Below, piece after piece: positions 12,653 to 25,100 of a stretch of DNA of 64,000 bases (within the stretch, counting starts at the first letter, position 1; each line of letters starts with the position of its first letter). The notes under the pieces are model-generated. The model searched no databases. It was not told the origin of the DNA and saw nothing but the letters and a program-made list of their open reading frames with translations. Position numbers and translations under genes: made by a program. The DNA is from Trichostrongylus colubriformis (lineage: Eukaryota; Nematoda; Chromadorea; Rhabditida; Trichostrongylidae): positions 36,827,282 to 36,891,281 of the forward strand of contig OZ022258.1 in the NCBI GenBank assembly GCA_963978905.1. The letters run 5' to 3'.

Positions 12653-14782
12653 TCATATTGCCATAGAGCTCCCTAAGAAAACAAGGCTCAAGACTAAACG
12701 GCGAATGAGATGGTGGAAACTGCACAAACAGGAAAGGGATGACCTCAAAAGAAGGATACTGGATATCGGTCTCCCAGACCCTGACGGACCGACTGAGGAC
12801 ACTTGGAACAGAGGAGCTGAGATAATTCTGAAATGCGCGAAGGACACGCTGGGGAGACCCGAGGTGGCTTCAAAGGCGACAAAGCAGCGTGGTTCTGGAA
12901 TGAGGAGGTTCAGAGGGTAGTGAAACAGAAGAAGGAAGCATACAAGCGGTGGCAGAAAACAAAGGGCCCAGAACACCTCGACACCTACAAACGCTGCAAG
13001 AGGCTTGCCAAGGCAGCTGTGACCAAAGCAAAGAATACAGAAATGAATGCCTTGTACAAAAGGTTGGATGGCGAGGAGGCAGAAAAGTTCGACTTCAGGC
13101 TGGCTAAAGCGAGACATCGAGCCACCCAAGACATCGGGGTCGCCAAGGCGGTAAAGAGCAGCGAGGGTACATTCTGAGGAAACCAGCCAAGGTCAAAAAG
13201 AGATGGCGGGAGTACTTCGATGGGCTTCTGAACGGAGAGTTCCCTTGTAAGGAAAGCCAACAGAATGAGGCTACGGGTGGCCCCATCCTCCCTTGGACAG
13301 CGGGAGAAGTTGGCCAGGAGCTGGGAAAAATGAAGAATGGAAAAGCCGCTGGTCCAGATGGGGTGCCAATAGAGGCATGGAAGGCACTGGGAGAGTATGA
13401 AGTGAAGTGGCTTACACGCTTCCTGAAAATGGTGACGGCCGGAAGAAAAATTCCGGTCGCGTGGAGGACCAGTACCATCGTCCCCATATTCAAGCAGAAG
13501 GGGGACCCAATGGAGTGCTCCAACTACCGTGAAATAAAGTTGACGGCTCATACCGTGAAGCTGTATGAGCGGCTGATTGACTTGAGGCTGCGCGAGCTGC
13601 TCACCATATCTCAGGAGCAGTTCGGCTTCATGCCTGAGCGCTCAGCTGCCGGCAGCGCCCACGGATGATATCTTCATCCTTGGACAAGTGATGGAAAAGT
13701 ACCGTGAAAAGCGTAAGCCTTGCTACCTAGCCTTCCTGGACCTCGAAAAAGCCTTCGACCGTCTGCCACGACCAGTAATCTGAAACTCTCTTCGAGAACG
13801 ACAGATACCTCGTCACTCTTATACCGGACATGTACGATGGGGCTAAGGCGGTCATACGCACCCCGCAGGGACTGACGGCGGAAAGAGGGATTTCGGTTGG
13901 GGTACACCAACCAAGGCTCAGCTCTAAGCCCGTTCCTCTTCCTGCTCACCCTGGATGGCATGGTGAAAGACCTCATGGAGGGACCACTGAGGACAATTCT
14001 CTACGCTGACGACATTGCCCTGATGGCGAATACCAAAGAAGAACTTCAGGTGAAGGTGCAGAGATGGCAGGGAAGGCTGGCAGAGAACGGCTTACGAGTA
14101 AACGTCAAGAGGACCAAATTCCTAAGCTCCGAGGACTGTCCGGTGTCCATCGTGGACCGCCATGGAGAAGGCATCGAAAGGGTTCAGCAATTCCGATGTC
14201 TGGGAAGTGATATAGCCGAGGATGGTGAGGTAGATCAGGCCGTCAAAGCTCGAATAAATACGGCATGGCTGAAATGGAGGGATCCACAGGAATCCTCTGC
14301 GATCGACGGTGCTCCAGGACTCTAAAGGGCAAGGTATATAGATCGGTGATAAGACGCAATGCTCTATGGCAGCGAGTGCTGGCCCATAACAAAGAATCTT
14401 GAGAAGCAGCTACATTCCGCAGAAATGAGGATGCTGAGATGGGCCTGTGGCTGGACGCGGCTCGAGATCAGGAACGAGGACGTCAGGGCAGTCATGCAGA
14501 CGGCACCGGTCCAGCTGAAGTTGAGGGAGTAGCTGCTAAAATGGTATGGGCACGTGCTGAGAAGGTCGGCAGACCACCTGATAAGGAAAGCGGTAGAGTT
14601 CGAAGTACCCGGCAAGCGACCACGATGAGCCCCAAAGAAAAGGTGGAGGGACGTTAACAAAGCGGACCTCACAGAAGTGAAAGCCACGGCAGAAGATGCC
14701 TTGGATAGAAGAAAATGGCGGCGATTGACGAAAACAGCGGACCCCGCAACGACGCAGGACTGACGCTAGGGAGAAGAAGAAG
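12653..14782 (+). pseudogene. RTE-type non-LTR retrotransposon, 5'-truncated and frameshifted
   Basis: Pieces in order: pre-RT region 'RRMRWWKLHKQERDDLKRRI' (12700-12760); 'WFWNEEVQRVVKQKKEAYKR' (12891-12950); RT start 'KMKNGKAAGPDGVPIEAWKA' (13327-13386); 'WRTSTIVPIFKQKGDPMECS' (13462-13521); after a frameshift 'CYLAFLDLEKAFDRLP' (about 13720-13768); after another 'LYADDIALMANTKEEL' (about 13999-14046). The C-terminal region has 'MRMLRWACGW' (about 14426-14455), 'WYGHVLRRSADHLIRKAVEF' (about 14541-14600) and 'APKKRWRDV' (about 14630-14656). It ends in GAAGAAGAAG, a usual RTE 3' tail. The endonuclease domain is missing, as in ordinary 5' truncation. At least three frameshifts plus stops make it dead. 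Confidence 0.85.
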
Positions 14783-15030
14783 ATGCATGGCGGAATCCCC
14801 GCGGAAGGCGCCTTCTTGAGCTGTGGTGGAGGCGGTCTCATAAGGGCGAGCCGCCTTAAAGGCAGTGTTTGGGATAATGTGGGTGACAGGGAATCCCAAA
14901 AGGAGGCATTGACTGAAAAATTACGGGTCTGGAAGGCCTATGCATGGCGAAATCCCCCGCGGAAGGGACCCCCTTGAGTTGTGGTGGAGGCGGCCTCGTC
15001 AGGACAAGCCGCCTTGGTTTAGGACAGCCC
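14783..15030 (+). repeat. Duplicated GC-rich repeat unit (158-bp spacing)
   Basis: The sequence GCATGGCG.AATCCCC, GCGGAAGG, CTTGAG.TGTGGTGGAGGCGG and AGCCGCCTT occurs at 14783 and again at about 14941. A reverse-oriented, diverged copy lies at about 45297-45460, just outside the right arm of the large inverted repeat. The outer ends of that inverted duplication therefore fall in or beside this repeat family. Confidence 0.6.
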
Positions 15031-15099
15031 GCCTCCGGGCGACGTGATTAGTGGTTGGTCACGGTGAGGTTGGTCAAGGAGATCGGCAGGATTGAAAGT

Positions 15100-15260
15100 A
15101 TCGCAGGGCGCTCTCTCACTTTTAGCTTGAAGCTCACCACATGAAATAGATGCTGTCGCATTTCCGAACATCCCTTCATGTTTACGTCTTGGTAATGCCA
15201 ATGGAAAACCTATGCGGACTACGCGCCTCTTGACGGGAAGGTCGTCCGCGCCTAGAACCA
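15100..15260 (-). repeat. Dispersed repeat (CGGACGACCTTCCCGTC family), copy 2
   Basis: Reverse-orientation copy of 4966-5110. Read on the minus strand it has CGGACGACCTTCCCGTCAAG, then CCAAGACGTAAACATGAA, GGATGTTCGGAAATG and CTTCAAGCTAAAA. It is non-coding. Confidence 0.6.
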
Positions 15261-16533
15261 AAGGTGGGAAGGGGTCCTATTTCTTGGGTTTTTGACCATC
15301 TTCATCCGTTTTTTCCATACTGTCCTGTTACTAGGCATCTCGACTTTCACATTCACTACTTCTTTTACTTTTCGTCCGACTTTCCTCTAATGCTGCCTTT
15401 AATTCAGGGCAGCCCGCCTCCTGGCGACGAGCTTCCCCCTGATTGGCTGGGGAGGGAGGGGCCAGGGCGATGCAGCCGGCTGGAGCGATCGGGGGCGCTT
15501 TCGTAACAGAACGTCGCAGACCCTTCTCTAATCAGCTGATTAACTATTTCTGTATTTTTGATTTTCGCTCTTTACCCGTAAAGTTCGCGAGTTTTTCTTT
15601 TCCAATCTTCTTTTCTTTTTCATTAATACTCACTTGTTGTCTTCGCTCGACTGCAGCCAACGATAGGATGCCTTCTAAGTTTTTCTATTGTTTCCACGCT
15701 GTTTTTGCGCATTGATTACCTGGATACAGAGTCGTCCGGGCCACCCGCCTGTAGACGGAATGGTCGTCCACGTCGAGAATCATTGGTGGGAAAGGGGTTC
15801 TATTTTCAAGTATTTGGTCACTTACTGCCGTTTTCCTTCACCGTCATATTACTGATCATCTCGCCCGTCATGTTCGCCACTCCTTCTGCATTTCGTCCGA
15901 CTTCTCCTTAACACTGCCTTTAAGAATCCCAGTGATTCCTAGTAGTTTTTAGGTTGTCGATGTGGTACATTACCGCACCGGAGTTTTCAACAAATGTTCT
16001 TTAATATGACACCTTGAACAACACAAAAACTCAGGTGGATTGACACGCCCTCTAGATATAAATCATTCACCCATGTAAGGCGAAAGATTACTAAGCCCGC
16101 CGGCACTTCAGTGACTTTGACCGAAATATCTCTAGTGCCTTCCTTGTCGGCTTCACGCAACTGCGTTTGAAGAAATGCCTTTTCGACGTCTACAACGATG
16201 ACAGCTTTCAATGTGAAAGCGCAACGACATAAAGCCGCGTTATACTTTGCTCACCAGCGCCGGCACCGGCAAAATCATGTACCCGCGGGTTTTCTTCTTG
16301 GATTATGGAATACTGTGCGATATACAACAACTTCGTGATGCCAAGGTGCCCACTTTTGCCCTTATTAACTATGTGCAGTTTATGATTCGCACCTTCACGC
16401 TCCCTTAGGTTCAACGTTATTAATCCACACATATTTTGTCTGATGCACCGTACGCGCATATTGTGGGACCCTTCTGCGATTCACATGCGAACCTTAGCTA
16501 TTGAACCAGTCTTTGACTTGTAAAATATTGGTA

Positions 16534-17432
16534 TTAGGTTGATTCATAATAAATCGGACAAATTGACCAATTTTAATCATTGTCGTACAACTTTTTTACG
16601 ACAACAGGGATTCACTTGAAATATACTCCATCTTTATCGATGACCTTCTGCCACGGTATAGGCAGATCATGGATGCCCTTGCTCCAGAAGGCCGGAAGCT
16701 GGAGCTCGAAGAAGTTGCCGAGTGCCGCCTTGACCTCGTCGCGAGTTTTGAAGTCTTGGCCGTCCAGGTGGCGTTGGCTGTGGGAGAAAAGGTGGAAATC
16801 TGAAGGGGCCAGGTCTGGGGAATACGGTGGGTATAGAAGTACGGTCCAACTGTACGACAGCAGCTCGGCCTTGGTCGATCTTGCGAAGTGCGGTCTGTGG
16901 AAGTAGACACGTTGTCGTGCTGGAAGTAGACATGTGACCGCCGCCGTAGCGAACTTTGGACATTGGCCTTCAATTCTCGTAATTGACGAACGTAGACGTC
17001 GGCGGATACTGTGGTACCTTCATCGAGCAGCTCCCAGTACTCTACGCCGTGTACGCTCCACCAACCGCGGTTTTCGCCTTCGATGGAATAGTCGCCTGAC
17101 GCAAACTTCGAATGCCACAACTACAGTGAACTTCTGCCGGGGGCATGCTCCTTGTGAACTTCTATCAGACGTCTGCCGAAATCCGCGGGTTCCTGGCCAG
17201 ATAGCGATATAAATAGTATGACGTTGCGGATGTGGTCTCTGGACCGCTTGAAATCGTGCGGCATTGTGGCGGAATGAATTTACTTTGGAGTGATTATTTT
17301 CAGGTACTTTAAAGAGCTTTTCATACTCATTCCAACGGTACTTCGCGCGTCCATTTTCGTTAATTCGTTACTGAGTTATGATCTCTAGAAATCATCACTA
17401 CCATTTGTCCGATTTATTATGAATCAACCTAA
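16534..17432 (-). mobile_element. Mariner-type DNA transposon, internally deleted (left arm)
   Basis: 899 bp bounded by ~30-bp inverted repeats (outermost TTAGGTTGATTCATAATAAA) and flanked by TA on both sides (16532-16533, 17433-17434), the Tc1/mariner target duplication. Read on the minus strand it has an N-terminal helix-turn-helix-like piece starting 'MPHDFKRSRDHIRN', then a jump to 'WWSVHGVEYWELLDEGTTVS', then 'VYFQHDN' with the second catalytic Asp, and in another frame the 'SPDLAPSDFHLF' block with the third. The region carrying the first catalytic Asp is deleted, and a stop and frameshifts follow, so it is inactive. The ends resemble hookworm mariners such as bandit (from memory). Confidence 0.9.
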
Positions 17433-17974
17433 TAGATCCCCGTGTTTAGTAGAACCTCCACTTCCTTCAAGGGACTCCGAAAAGGGTCTCCATATCTATC
17501 AGCTCTCTTTAATATTATACAAAGGGTTTCTACTTGTACAGTGAATCCGCTCATTCTTATCGCAAAAAGGCTTCTTTTCATACATAGTAGAGTGGGTGAT
17601 TTTGGGACTACTTCTTTCTTCACAAAAGATTGCGGTTTCCCTGCGGAAAAATCCCTTCCCCTAAAATGCGTTGGAGCAAGTTTTCTCTTTTTCTGTGGTG
17701 ACTGCCTTTCTGTGAACATTTCCCGTGGCTGCAGTGGCGAATGCTGCTGCAGCCACAACCCTCTACCACACAATAGCTGTGCCAATTGTCCTCGTTTATG
17801 CTGAATACGTCGCGGGCAATGTTCTTTCTTTCTTTAACATGCAGAGCACCTTCCTTTGGACATCTTTGGACGCCTTGTGTTTGCGGTTAGTGCAACTGCG
17901 ATTTTTTTCATCATCGCGTCTTCGTGCTGCATTTCTCGCAATACGTTAGCGTGTAATCTTCATTTACTATTTAC

Positions 17975-18310
17975 TTAGTATTGTGCTGTCGCGAAGCCTC
18001 ATGATTATCTGAATGAGTGAAAATAGACTGAGACTCCAAAATGTTTATTTCAAAAAACTCAAAAAACAGAAGTCCAAAAAGTTTCCCGAAAATAAATTGC
18101 AATATTTCGGTGCTTAGCACCTTCGTCAGGCCTGAAAAGTGGCACTGTTGTTGTGTATATACAAGGTATATAAGCAACTCACGTGGTGCTGTCCCAAAAA
18201 CAGCGTGAACCTACGGCCGCTTCCATACTTTGCGCACCGACGCCGTCACGCGCGTGACGGCGTCGGTGCGCAAAGTATGGAAGCGGCCTACCCTGCCAAT
18301 AACCTTGTAC
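17975..18310 (+). repeat. Dispersed repeat R1 (left-arm copy), split by a palindrome
   Basis: Shared with 53774-54020 and, in reverse, with the right arm at about 42147-42405. Common blocks: GAAGCCTCATGATTATCT, GAGACTCCAAAA, TTGCAATATTTC.GTGCTTAG, CACCTT..T.AGGCCTGAA, and the end CTACCCTGCCA. In this copy a 74-bp palindrome interrupts the CTACCCTGCC site; in the 54-kb copy a whole LTR retrotransposon interrupts the same site. Confidence 0.75.
18215..18288. mobile_element. 74-bp perfect palindrome inserted with a 3-bp duplication
   Basis: The two 37-bp halves (18215-18251, 18252-18288) are exact inverted copies with no loop; the outer end is GGCCGCTTCCATACTTTGCG and the centre GTCACGCGCGTGAC. 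It is flanked by TAC on each side. The equivalent site in the right arm (about 42161-42175) is uninterrupted and has a single TAC. The length difference between arms (77) equals 74+3, so this is a clean insertion. It encodes nothing. It may be a minimal foldback or MITE-type element mobilised by an unknown enzyme. Confidence 0.85.
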
Positions 18311-18479
18311 AGCGGAGTAGTTGCAATGCCCTGAAATCTAGTGCATTTGTAATGAATCCTCATCCCAATGCTTTTACAGCTTACCCTGATGGGAATGTAT
18401 TTCTCTAGGTGCATATTCATTGACCGTGAAGTTTAGATGCGGCTTTTATTCATGGTCAGCCCATCAAAGTTTCGATATA

Positions 18480-18592
18480 CTGTAATATATAATATATATA
18501 ATATACTATGCCCAGGAATAATAATATACTATAGTATATAATAATATACTATAATATATAATAATATACTAAATATATATAATATACCATCC
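18480..18592. repeat. AT-rich microsatellite
   Basis: Irregular repeats of TATAATATA/TAATATACTA, interrupted and bounded by CCCAGGAAT. The mirrored tract is at 41865-41977. Confidence 0.8.
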
Positions 18593-21500
18593 CAGGAATT
18601 CGAACTTGAACTTCCATGCCTAGTTGCTACAATTTTTTGAATTCGAGCGATGGCAGATCATACACTGTGCATCATTTGAATCGAGGGGTACTCACTTCCG
18701 CTTCTTGCTCAGCTTGTCGATTGAAGCTTTGGCACTGTACCATGGTGAGCACCAATGTAAGCTGCCATCGATTGATTTATTACATCCAATTCCGACCTAA
18801 CGACTTTACGTAGCGGTTGATCATCCAGTGAGAACCGGCAGCCACAATCATGTTTGTCTTCCAGATCGAATTCTCCACAAGAGGATCTCGAGAGCTAGTA
18901 CCTTACGGTTCACTGTAAGGTGACCCGAGCCAATAGCAAATGCTACATTTGGAGCTGCTTCTTCTGCGGAATGTTTGAATTTGAATTTCTAGAGCACAAT
19001 AGCCCGACAATTGCTTCGGTTTATAATTTTTGAGACCTTATAAAAACAAGGGATACAGCTTGGTGAAAAAACAAGGTATATTTTGAAAAAGAAGAAAAAA
19101 CTGACAGGACAACCAGTTTGATTTGATCAAAATGGTGGATTTCAGCGAGAAAAGGCTTCTCTTGTAAACGTTCCTCGAAAAGGGAAATTGCAAATAATCA
19201 TGAAATGCTAAAAAACGACCAATAATGACCATATAAGATGTCGTTTGTTGTATTGTCTGTCTGTCTATCCCACCACACGTCTGTCGGTTTCAAAATTTGG
19301 CACAACATGAAGAGCATTACATTTTGAGGGTGGGGACAGGCTTTAGGATGGTCAGCGCATCTAATATGAAGTGAGAAACACTGATGAATTAAGCTATGCT
19401 CCACCACGGTGGGGGAGCCACGAATTGAAATATTCTATCTTTGAATCCAAAATTGTCGGTTTGTTTCCAAAATGGTCCGAACACGTAAAAAACGATAAAA
19501 GATGGCCTTAGGTCAGCAATGGGTTTTCGAAAAACACGGAATGGGCTTGCGCGCTATGGGCCGAGCGCATCCTGTATGGGGAGCTTGCCACGGAACTTCT
19601 TCATTTGATACCAGCGCGGCGCACATACTGAGAAAAGATCAGTAGAGATAATCAACTTCCAAGCTATCATGCACATGTTTAAAGTATGTTGGGACCCCCA
19701 CAATAGGTTGAGGTCTGAACATACTGTCGCTGACTACCCACGACTAGATAATTAATCAGATTGTTCTCACCAAAAATTGCGCATTATTTTTAAGGCGGTT
19801 AAATACGAGGAAGAAAATGGGTGTGAACAACAGTAGCTAAGGCTATGAGAGGAAGATCAATTCAGACCGCCGGGGCGTTATTAAACTGGAAATGTAATAT
19901 GGCTACTTAAAAAGTCTGCGGATGGGAAGGAGATCAACAAAAGTGAGGGGCAAATGGTGCTCACAAAGAAGGCGACGTGTGCCGAGCCGTATGCAAAAAT
20001 GTGCAGTACGATGTGAATTGCTGTTGGGACTGGGAAAATGGTAGGTAACAACGAGAAAACGACTGTAGGACGATACCAGTGAGCACGATTGCAAAGGGCG
20101 AATTTTCTAGAGAACATGACCATCGGTCGTTATGGCTTGAAACCATCGATATTTGCGTAGAGCGCCGGATAATGGACAACCACTATCCTGATATCGCTAC
20201 TTTTTATAAGCTAGCGACAGGCTGTTGCTAGTCCACAAAAGGTGGACAAGATAACCAAGGTGATGCCAATTCTGATTTTCTTTGATCAGAAGTATTTGGA
20301 GTTCCACTGCAGGAAAGTGGAACAGCCGCTGATTTTCTGGCAATGTGTTGTAGATAATTGCGGCGTATTTAACGTTGAACTACTCAAAGGTGAAATAACA
20401 AAAAATAAGCAAAACAGACAGAGACAAATTATTCCAAAACTAATGCATCAATTCGTCATTAAGAGGTGTGGAAGAAAAAGTCCATTCACGCTGGCGAAGA
20501 AAGCGAGAAATAACGAATGTCATTGCACACAGGCGACCGTCGAGGAAAATGGTCTCAAAGCGTCAGTGAGCAGTTTATTAAATCGAATGTATTCAGGGGA
20601 ATGTGCAATCTTCGCCCTGGAAGATTTTTAAAAGGCAGGTCGAACGGCATGCAATTTGTGCTGCTTGGTGTTTATCGCTACGATGTGTTGAAGTCATGGT
20701 GACATTACTGAAATCACTGTTGCTATTATCACGAGTTGTGGATCAGGACTGCGCTCTATTCGAAGTCATGCGAAAGAGTCGGAATAGTGATATCAACTAG
20801 AGTTGTACGTGCCCTTTGGCGACTTAGGTGGGTTACCTCTGTTGACTGGTTTTGAATTGAATGATATCGTACTTGTAAAATTGTGAAACAACGCCAGACC
20901 GTATCGCAGCAACACCCCTCCAGACTACCCGAATGTTATGGCTGTTATGCTGCTTGCTATACATACACCTCACAATTCATTCACTACTTCTGAGAATACT
21001 CACAAAAGTGTGAGACAATTTGTACGAAATTCGCCTGCGATCCAGAGATGCAGGTCCTTTTCCTTGTAGCCTTCGCCGTAAGGTCAAGCCGAATTCGATC
21101 ATGTGAACGCGAAGGCATATCGTGAATGTTGGTTGATTGCATATACCAGTGAAGTTCATGTTGATACTATCTCTCTACTCAGTAGGGTAAGCATTTGTTA
21201 AGCGGTCAATACTTTTCTATATAGTTGGAAAATATACAAGCATATTAGGTAGGAGATACGTTTCCGCTGTCCACGCTCCAGAGAACAAACTTGATATTTC
21301 ACAACGATCATATTGGAAAACTTCCCACGTGTTCACTGTAACAGCCCAGCTTTTCTCTTACTGTTTCAAGACACATTGATACAGATTCGTCAGAGTTTAT
21401 TTGATCTGTATCCGAGAAGACGTTGTCTTCTCTGAAAGTGCCCGTTATGTATGACGGAAACTCATTCAGTTGAGATAGCAGCGGGTGAATAAAGTAATAG

Positions 21501-22109
21501 ATCAATCGGGTGTATTGAAAGCACCCTTGACTAACATTGTGAAATGAGGTTCTCCAGTGTCATTAGATTAGGACGGCTTCGCTCTGGTGACGGACGTTTC
21601 TCGAGCAGCTGATCTCATTTTCGGTAAAACTGCATTAAAAGAATTATTTTCTGATTTTACTAATTTTGTGAAACATTTTGTCACGTTAACTGTTCTCACG
21701 CAGCCAAGTATAGTTTGTGAATTTTTTTTCCGAAGGGAAGACCCTTATGCAGCCTTCACCCTGATCCTGCAATGTGTCATCGTTTCTATATGATTCTCTC
21801 TTTACAATGCTGTTTTATACCGCGCAAAGCCACATTTCAAGAGCTCTAGCTGAAGGGTAGCTTCAGTAACTAAAAGTATCGTGCGGCAGTTCTTACAGAA
21901 ATTTCAATGATAGTTTTTCTTATGTCGAGAGATTTAATGTAAACAGAGCAATTTATAGTTTGAAACTTAGTTCACGGCCTAAGTTTGATTCATGCGTTTG
22001 CAATAATTCTGCAAATTCTTTGTAAAAGCTGTGAAGTACCCACATAGGAGTGCTTCAGTACGAAAATGGGCAAAAACTGGTAATTCAGTAAGACAGCAAC
22101 GATGCGGAG
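18593..22109. other. Arm interior 3' of the astacin gene, no supported gene
   Basis: Several ORFs of 60-129 residues occur (for example 20242-20631 and 21308-21505) and are repeated in the other arm, but that only reflects the duplication. The longest starts at GTG and no domain is recognisable. The 21308-21505 minus-strand ORF has exon-like composition and ends in a stop, but I cannot tie it to a gene. Confidence 0.4.
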
Positions 22110-22115
22110 TTTATT
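22110..22115 (-). terminator. Polyadenylation signal of the left astacin gene
   Basis: AATAAA on the minus strand, 19 bp past the stop codon at 22134-22136. It mirrors 38342-38347. Confidence 0.6.
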
Positions 22116-22133
22116 AACACAGGAAAGCATGAA

Positions 22134-25100
22134 TCAACAGAATCCGCACGTCTTCGGACACACCTTCATCACAGTGGCTTTAGAAAGCTTCATTTTATCG
22201 CAAAACCCTTGAGCCTTGAGCGAAAGACAGCTGGAATAATAATTAAGCTTCTCTGAAGTCAATAAATCCATAACATTCAACACTTCTTACTTGGAGGCGT
22301 CCACGCATCTGAAGCCAGTTCCTGTGATAACGGGAGAAGGAGAAGGTTTCACATTCGGTGCCGCTGTTGTTGGTTCTTTTATCACAGAAGATGGAGTAGG
22401 TACTACGCCTGCAGCTGAATCTGTAGTAACGTCAGGGCTTGGCTTCGATCTGTCACTTGTTGCAGGAACTGAACATATTTGGTTGAATCAAACGGATTAT
22501 AAATATAGCAAAATGTTCTAAGCATACCGTGTCGGTATTCGAGAACAGTCTTCGAGGTGTCAAATCTGTTATAGGTTATTATTGGAACACGGTTCGAATA
22601 TGAGCGAAGTGTTGTTCCAGCGGCTTTAGGTGAGCAGAACCTTCAATCAAGTCTATTTTAAAATCCTTCGCTCTAGAATATAAGCAATAGTTATAAATTA
22701 TAGCTATGGTGAAAAACAATGCAGGGTGGCTAATGTACAACAAGATGTGAATTGCCTATTCTCATTGGAAACTTTTATAAAAAACATTTAACTTGCTAAG
22801 AAAAAACCAAACATTTCCGGATTCTCATGTTTACTATGATAGTACCTGTAGCCAGTAAGCGTTTGGTCTTTGTTCGTCTTAATCTCCACTCCAGCATAGA
22901 CACATCCGTCGATAGAAACACCCAATTCGTAGTCTATCAGTCTTACTTCGATTTCCGTTCCTTTTGGGGACTGCAATAATCAATTTAATAACGGTCAACG
23001 GCCCCTGAAGATTTTTGCTACTCATAATGAGGGTGACTACATCCTATCAGAGATTACTTCGAATGTTCCTAACATTGCTCGACAATTGAATCAACGCCAA
23101 ACTGCATATATTTTAGAATCGCATGTATTTTATAAGAGTATAAGACATACTTCAATCCAATAGTTGCATACATCAAAGTCTTCGACCTGATCACCACCAC
23201 GCCCAATTACATCTTCGAATTTCGACCAAGCAGGTGAGGCTTGTATCGTTCGGCCGCATCCTGACGGCTGAAAACAATGCTCCTTCCAATCTGGTTATTA
23301 TACATCTGCATTTTGGCTTAGCTCACTCTTTCGTTGCAAAGATTTCCACCGTAACCTCCAGGACAGACGCATCTTTGACAGTCTTGAGGATGAGGAAATC
23401 CGCCCATCTGGCACTTAGCTGATTTAACAGGATCGCACTTTTCTGAATTATTTTATTAGGGAAGACGATATCTGTCATTGTATTCCGTGTTGCATGTACT
23501 CAGATCTGTTGTATCAGCGCGATTGAAGCTAAATGAGCAGGCCATGCTGTATAAGACGAATCATGGAATAATATCCTATTTTTGTATTAGCTCGCGAGAA
23601 ATGTGTGTAATTTTGGCAAATGGGTAACTTTTACGAAGTTTTTTTTTTCAATAAAGTACGTCAAACCTTTGCAATGGTAATGTTCATTGATAATGGAGAG
23701 GTCGGTGAACGAGATAAATGGAGATCCCAGAGTCGATTGATACATTTCATCTTTCGGTACAATTGTTGGTCGGCCTTTTGCAATGAATTTTGCTCCACTG
23801 TTAACAAACAATAAATTAGCAGATGTGATTAACTTTGTAGCCATTTTCTGTCCCGAAACTTAATGCTCATGAGGCTGAGATAATTACTACCCTAGTACAA
23901 ACGTCATGGCTGGCTCTCAAAAATGAAACACTGTTTTGATTTATTATAAATGTAAACATACACCGTTCCACCGTAGTGCATAATACTACCATAGTCGTAC
24001 TTCACATGGTAATTGTCGGTTCTATCTGGCGTCTCTTTGTTGAAATCATTTATGAAATTGATCTGAGAAAAGACTGTTATTCGTCGCTCACGGATGTGTA
24101 TATTTTTAAATGAGTATAACTGAATGCTCGCAGCTCATTCAATTTGAAATCTAGCGTTTTTGATTATCATGCTTCCAACCACTGCAAAAATCAGAACTTC
24201 TAGGAAAAACACTTTCAGAAACAGATTCTGTCAAAAACTAGACCACATAGAAGATGTTGGTTAAGGGTTAATGAATTAAATCTAATGAATTTTGTTATAG
24301 CCCCCTTCCTTCTTCATAGCACTGCAAGATTTCATTCCTATAGGAACTTTTCGCGATAACTTGGGCGCCCAATACGGCGGTGTATTTCTAATGTGAAAAT
24401 AAACCATGGATTCTCGAAAGTGGTGAGGGCGTACTTCACGGTAATGAATGAATTTGATGCTTTTCATGGGCGTTGGCTAATTGGCAATTATCCTGTAGGT
24501 GACCTCTTCTACGAGTGAGAGCATCGTGTTTTACGTACGACCGCTACTTCTCATAGATGTGCGTTTTTTGGATCAATATGACAGCGATGCAAAGCTGTTA
24601 ATATATTCCACACAAGAACTGCTTGATGATCTCACTCCAAGGTTTTTCATAACTTTGCTGATCATTCTTCAATGCTGCACTGCTGGCAGCATCTCACCTA
24701 TCATAGGGAACATAGAGCTTTTGCACAGTAGTCTAACTCGCTTTGGTCCTTACATGTAATTCTTTCGAACCTAACGAGCAGAGACTCATTGCTATGACTG
24801 CACAGACTTAGAACAAGGTTAATTTTTTGCTAAGCACTTACCGTTACAAGGTCTGTGAACACATCAATATAGTCGTCACGATCAGTTCGGGAGTGGGTGT
24901 GGAAAAGTCCAAGAGAGTGGCCAATCTCGTGCGAAGCGATGCCCACCGTCTCACAACCGCCTCCCAACGAAATTTTTTGTTCGCGACCGATCCTTCCCAC
25001 GTTGCTACTACAGCCTGCTCCTCCGGCTACCATTATTCGAGCATCTGCTGTAACGGGAAGGCAACTCGAAGTCATCATGGATCCGTTTTTGCTGCACAGT

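Noticed and set aside
12985..13551. Long reverse-strand ORFs over the RTE element (100-188 residues)
   Set aside because: They are antisense shadows of RTE coding sequence, which is clearly on the plus strand.
20242..20631. 129-residue ORF repeated in both arms
   Set aside because: It starts at GTG, shows no domain, and its conservation between arms is just the recent duplication.
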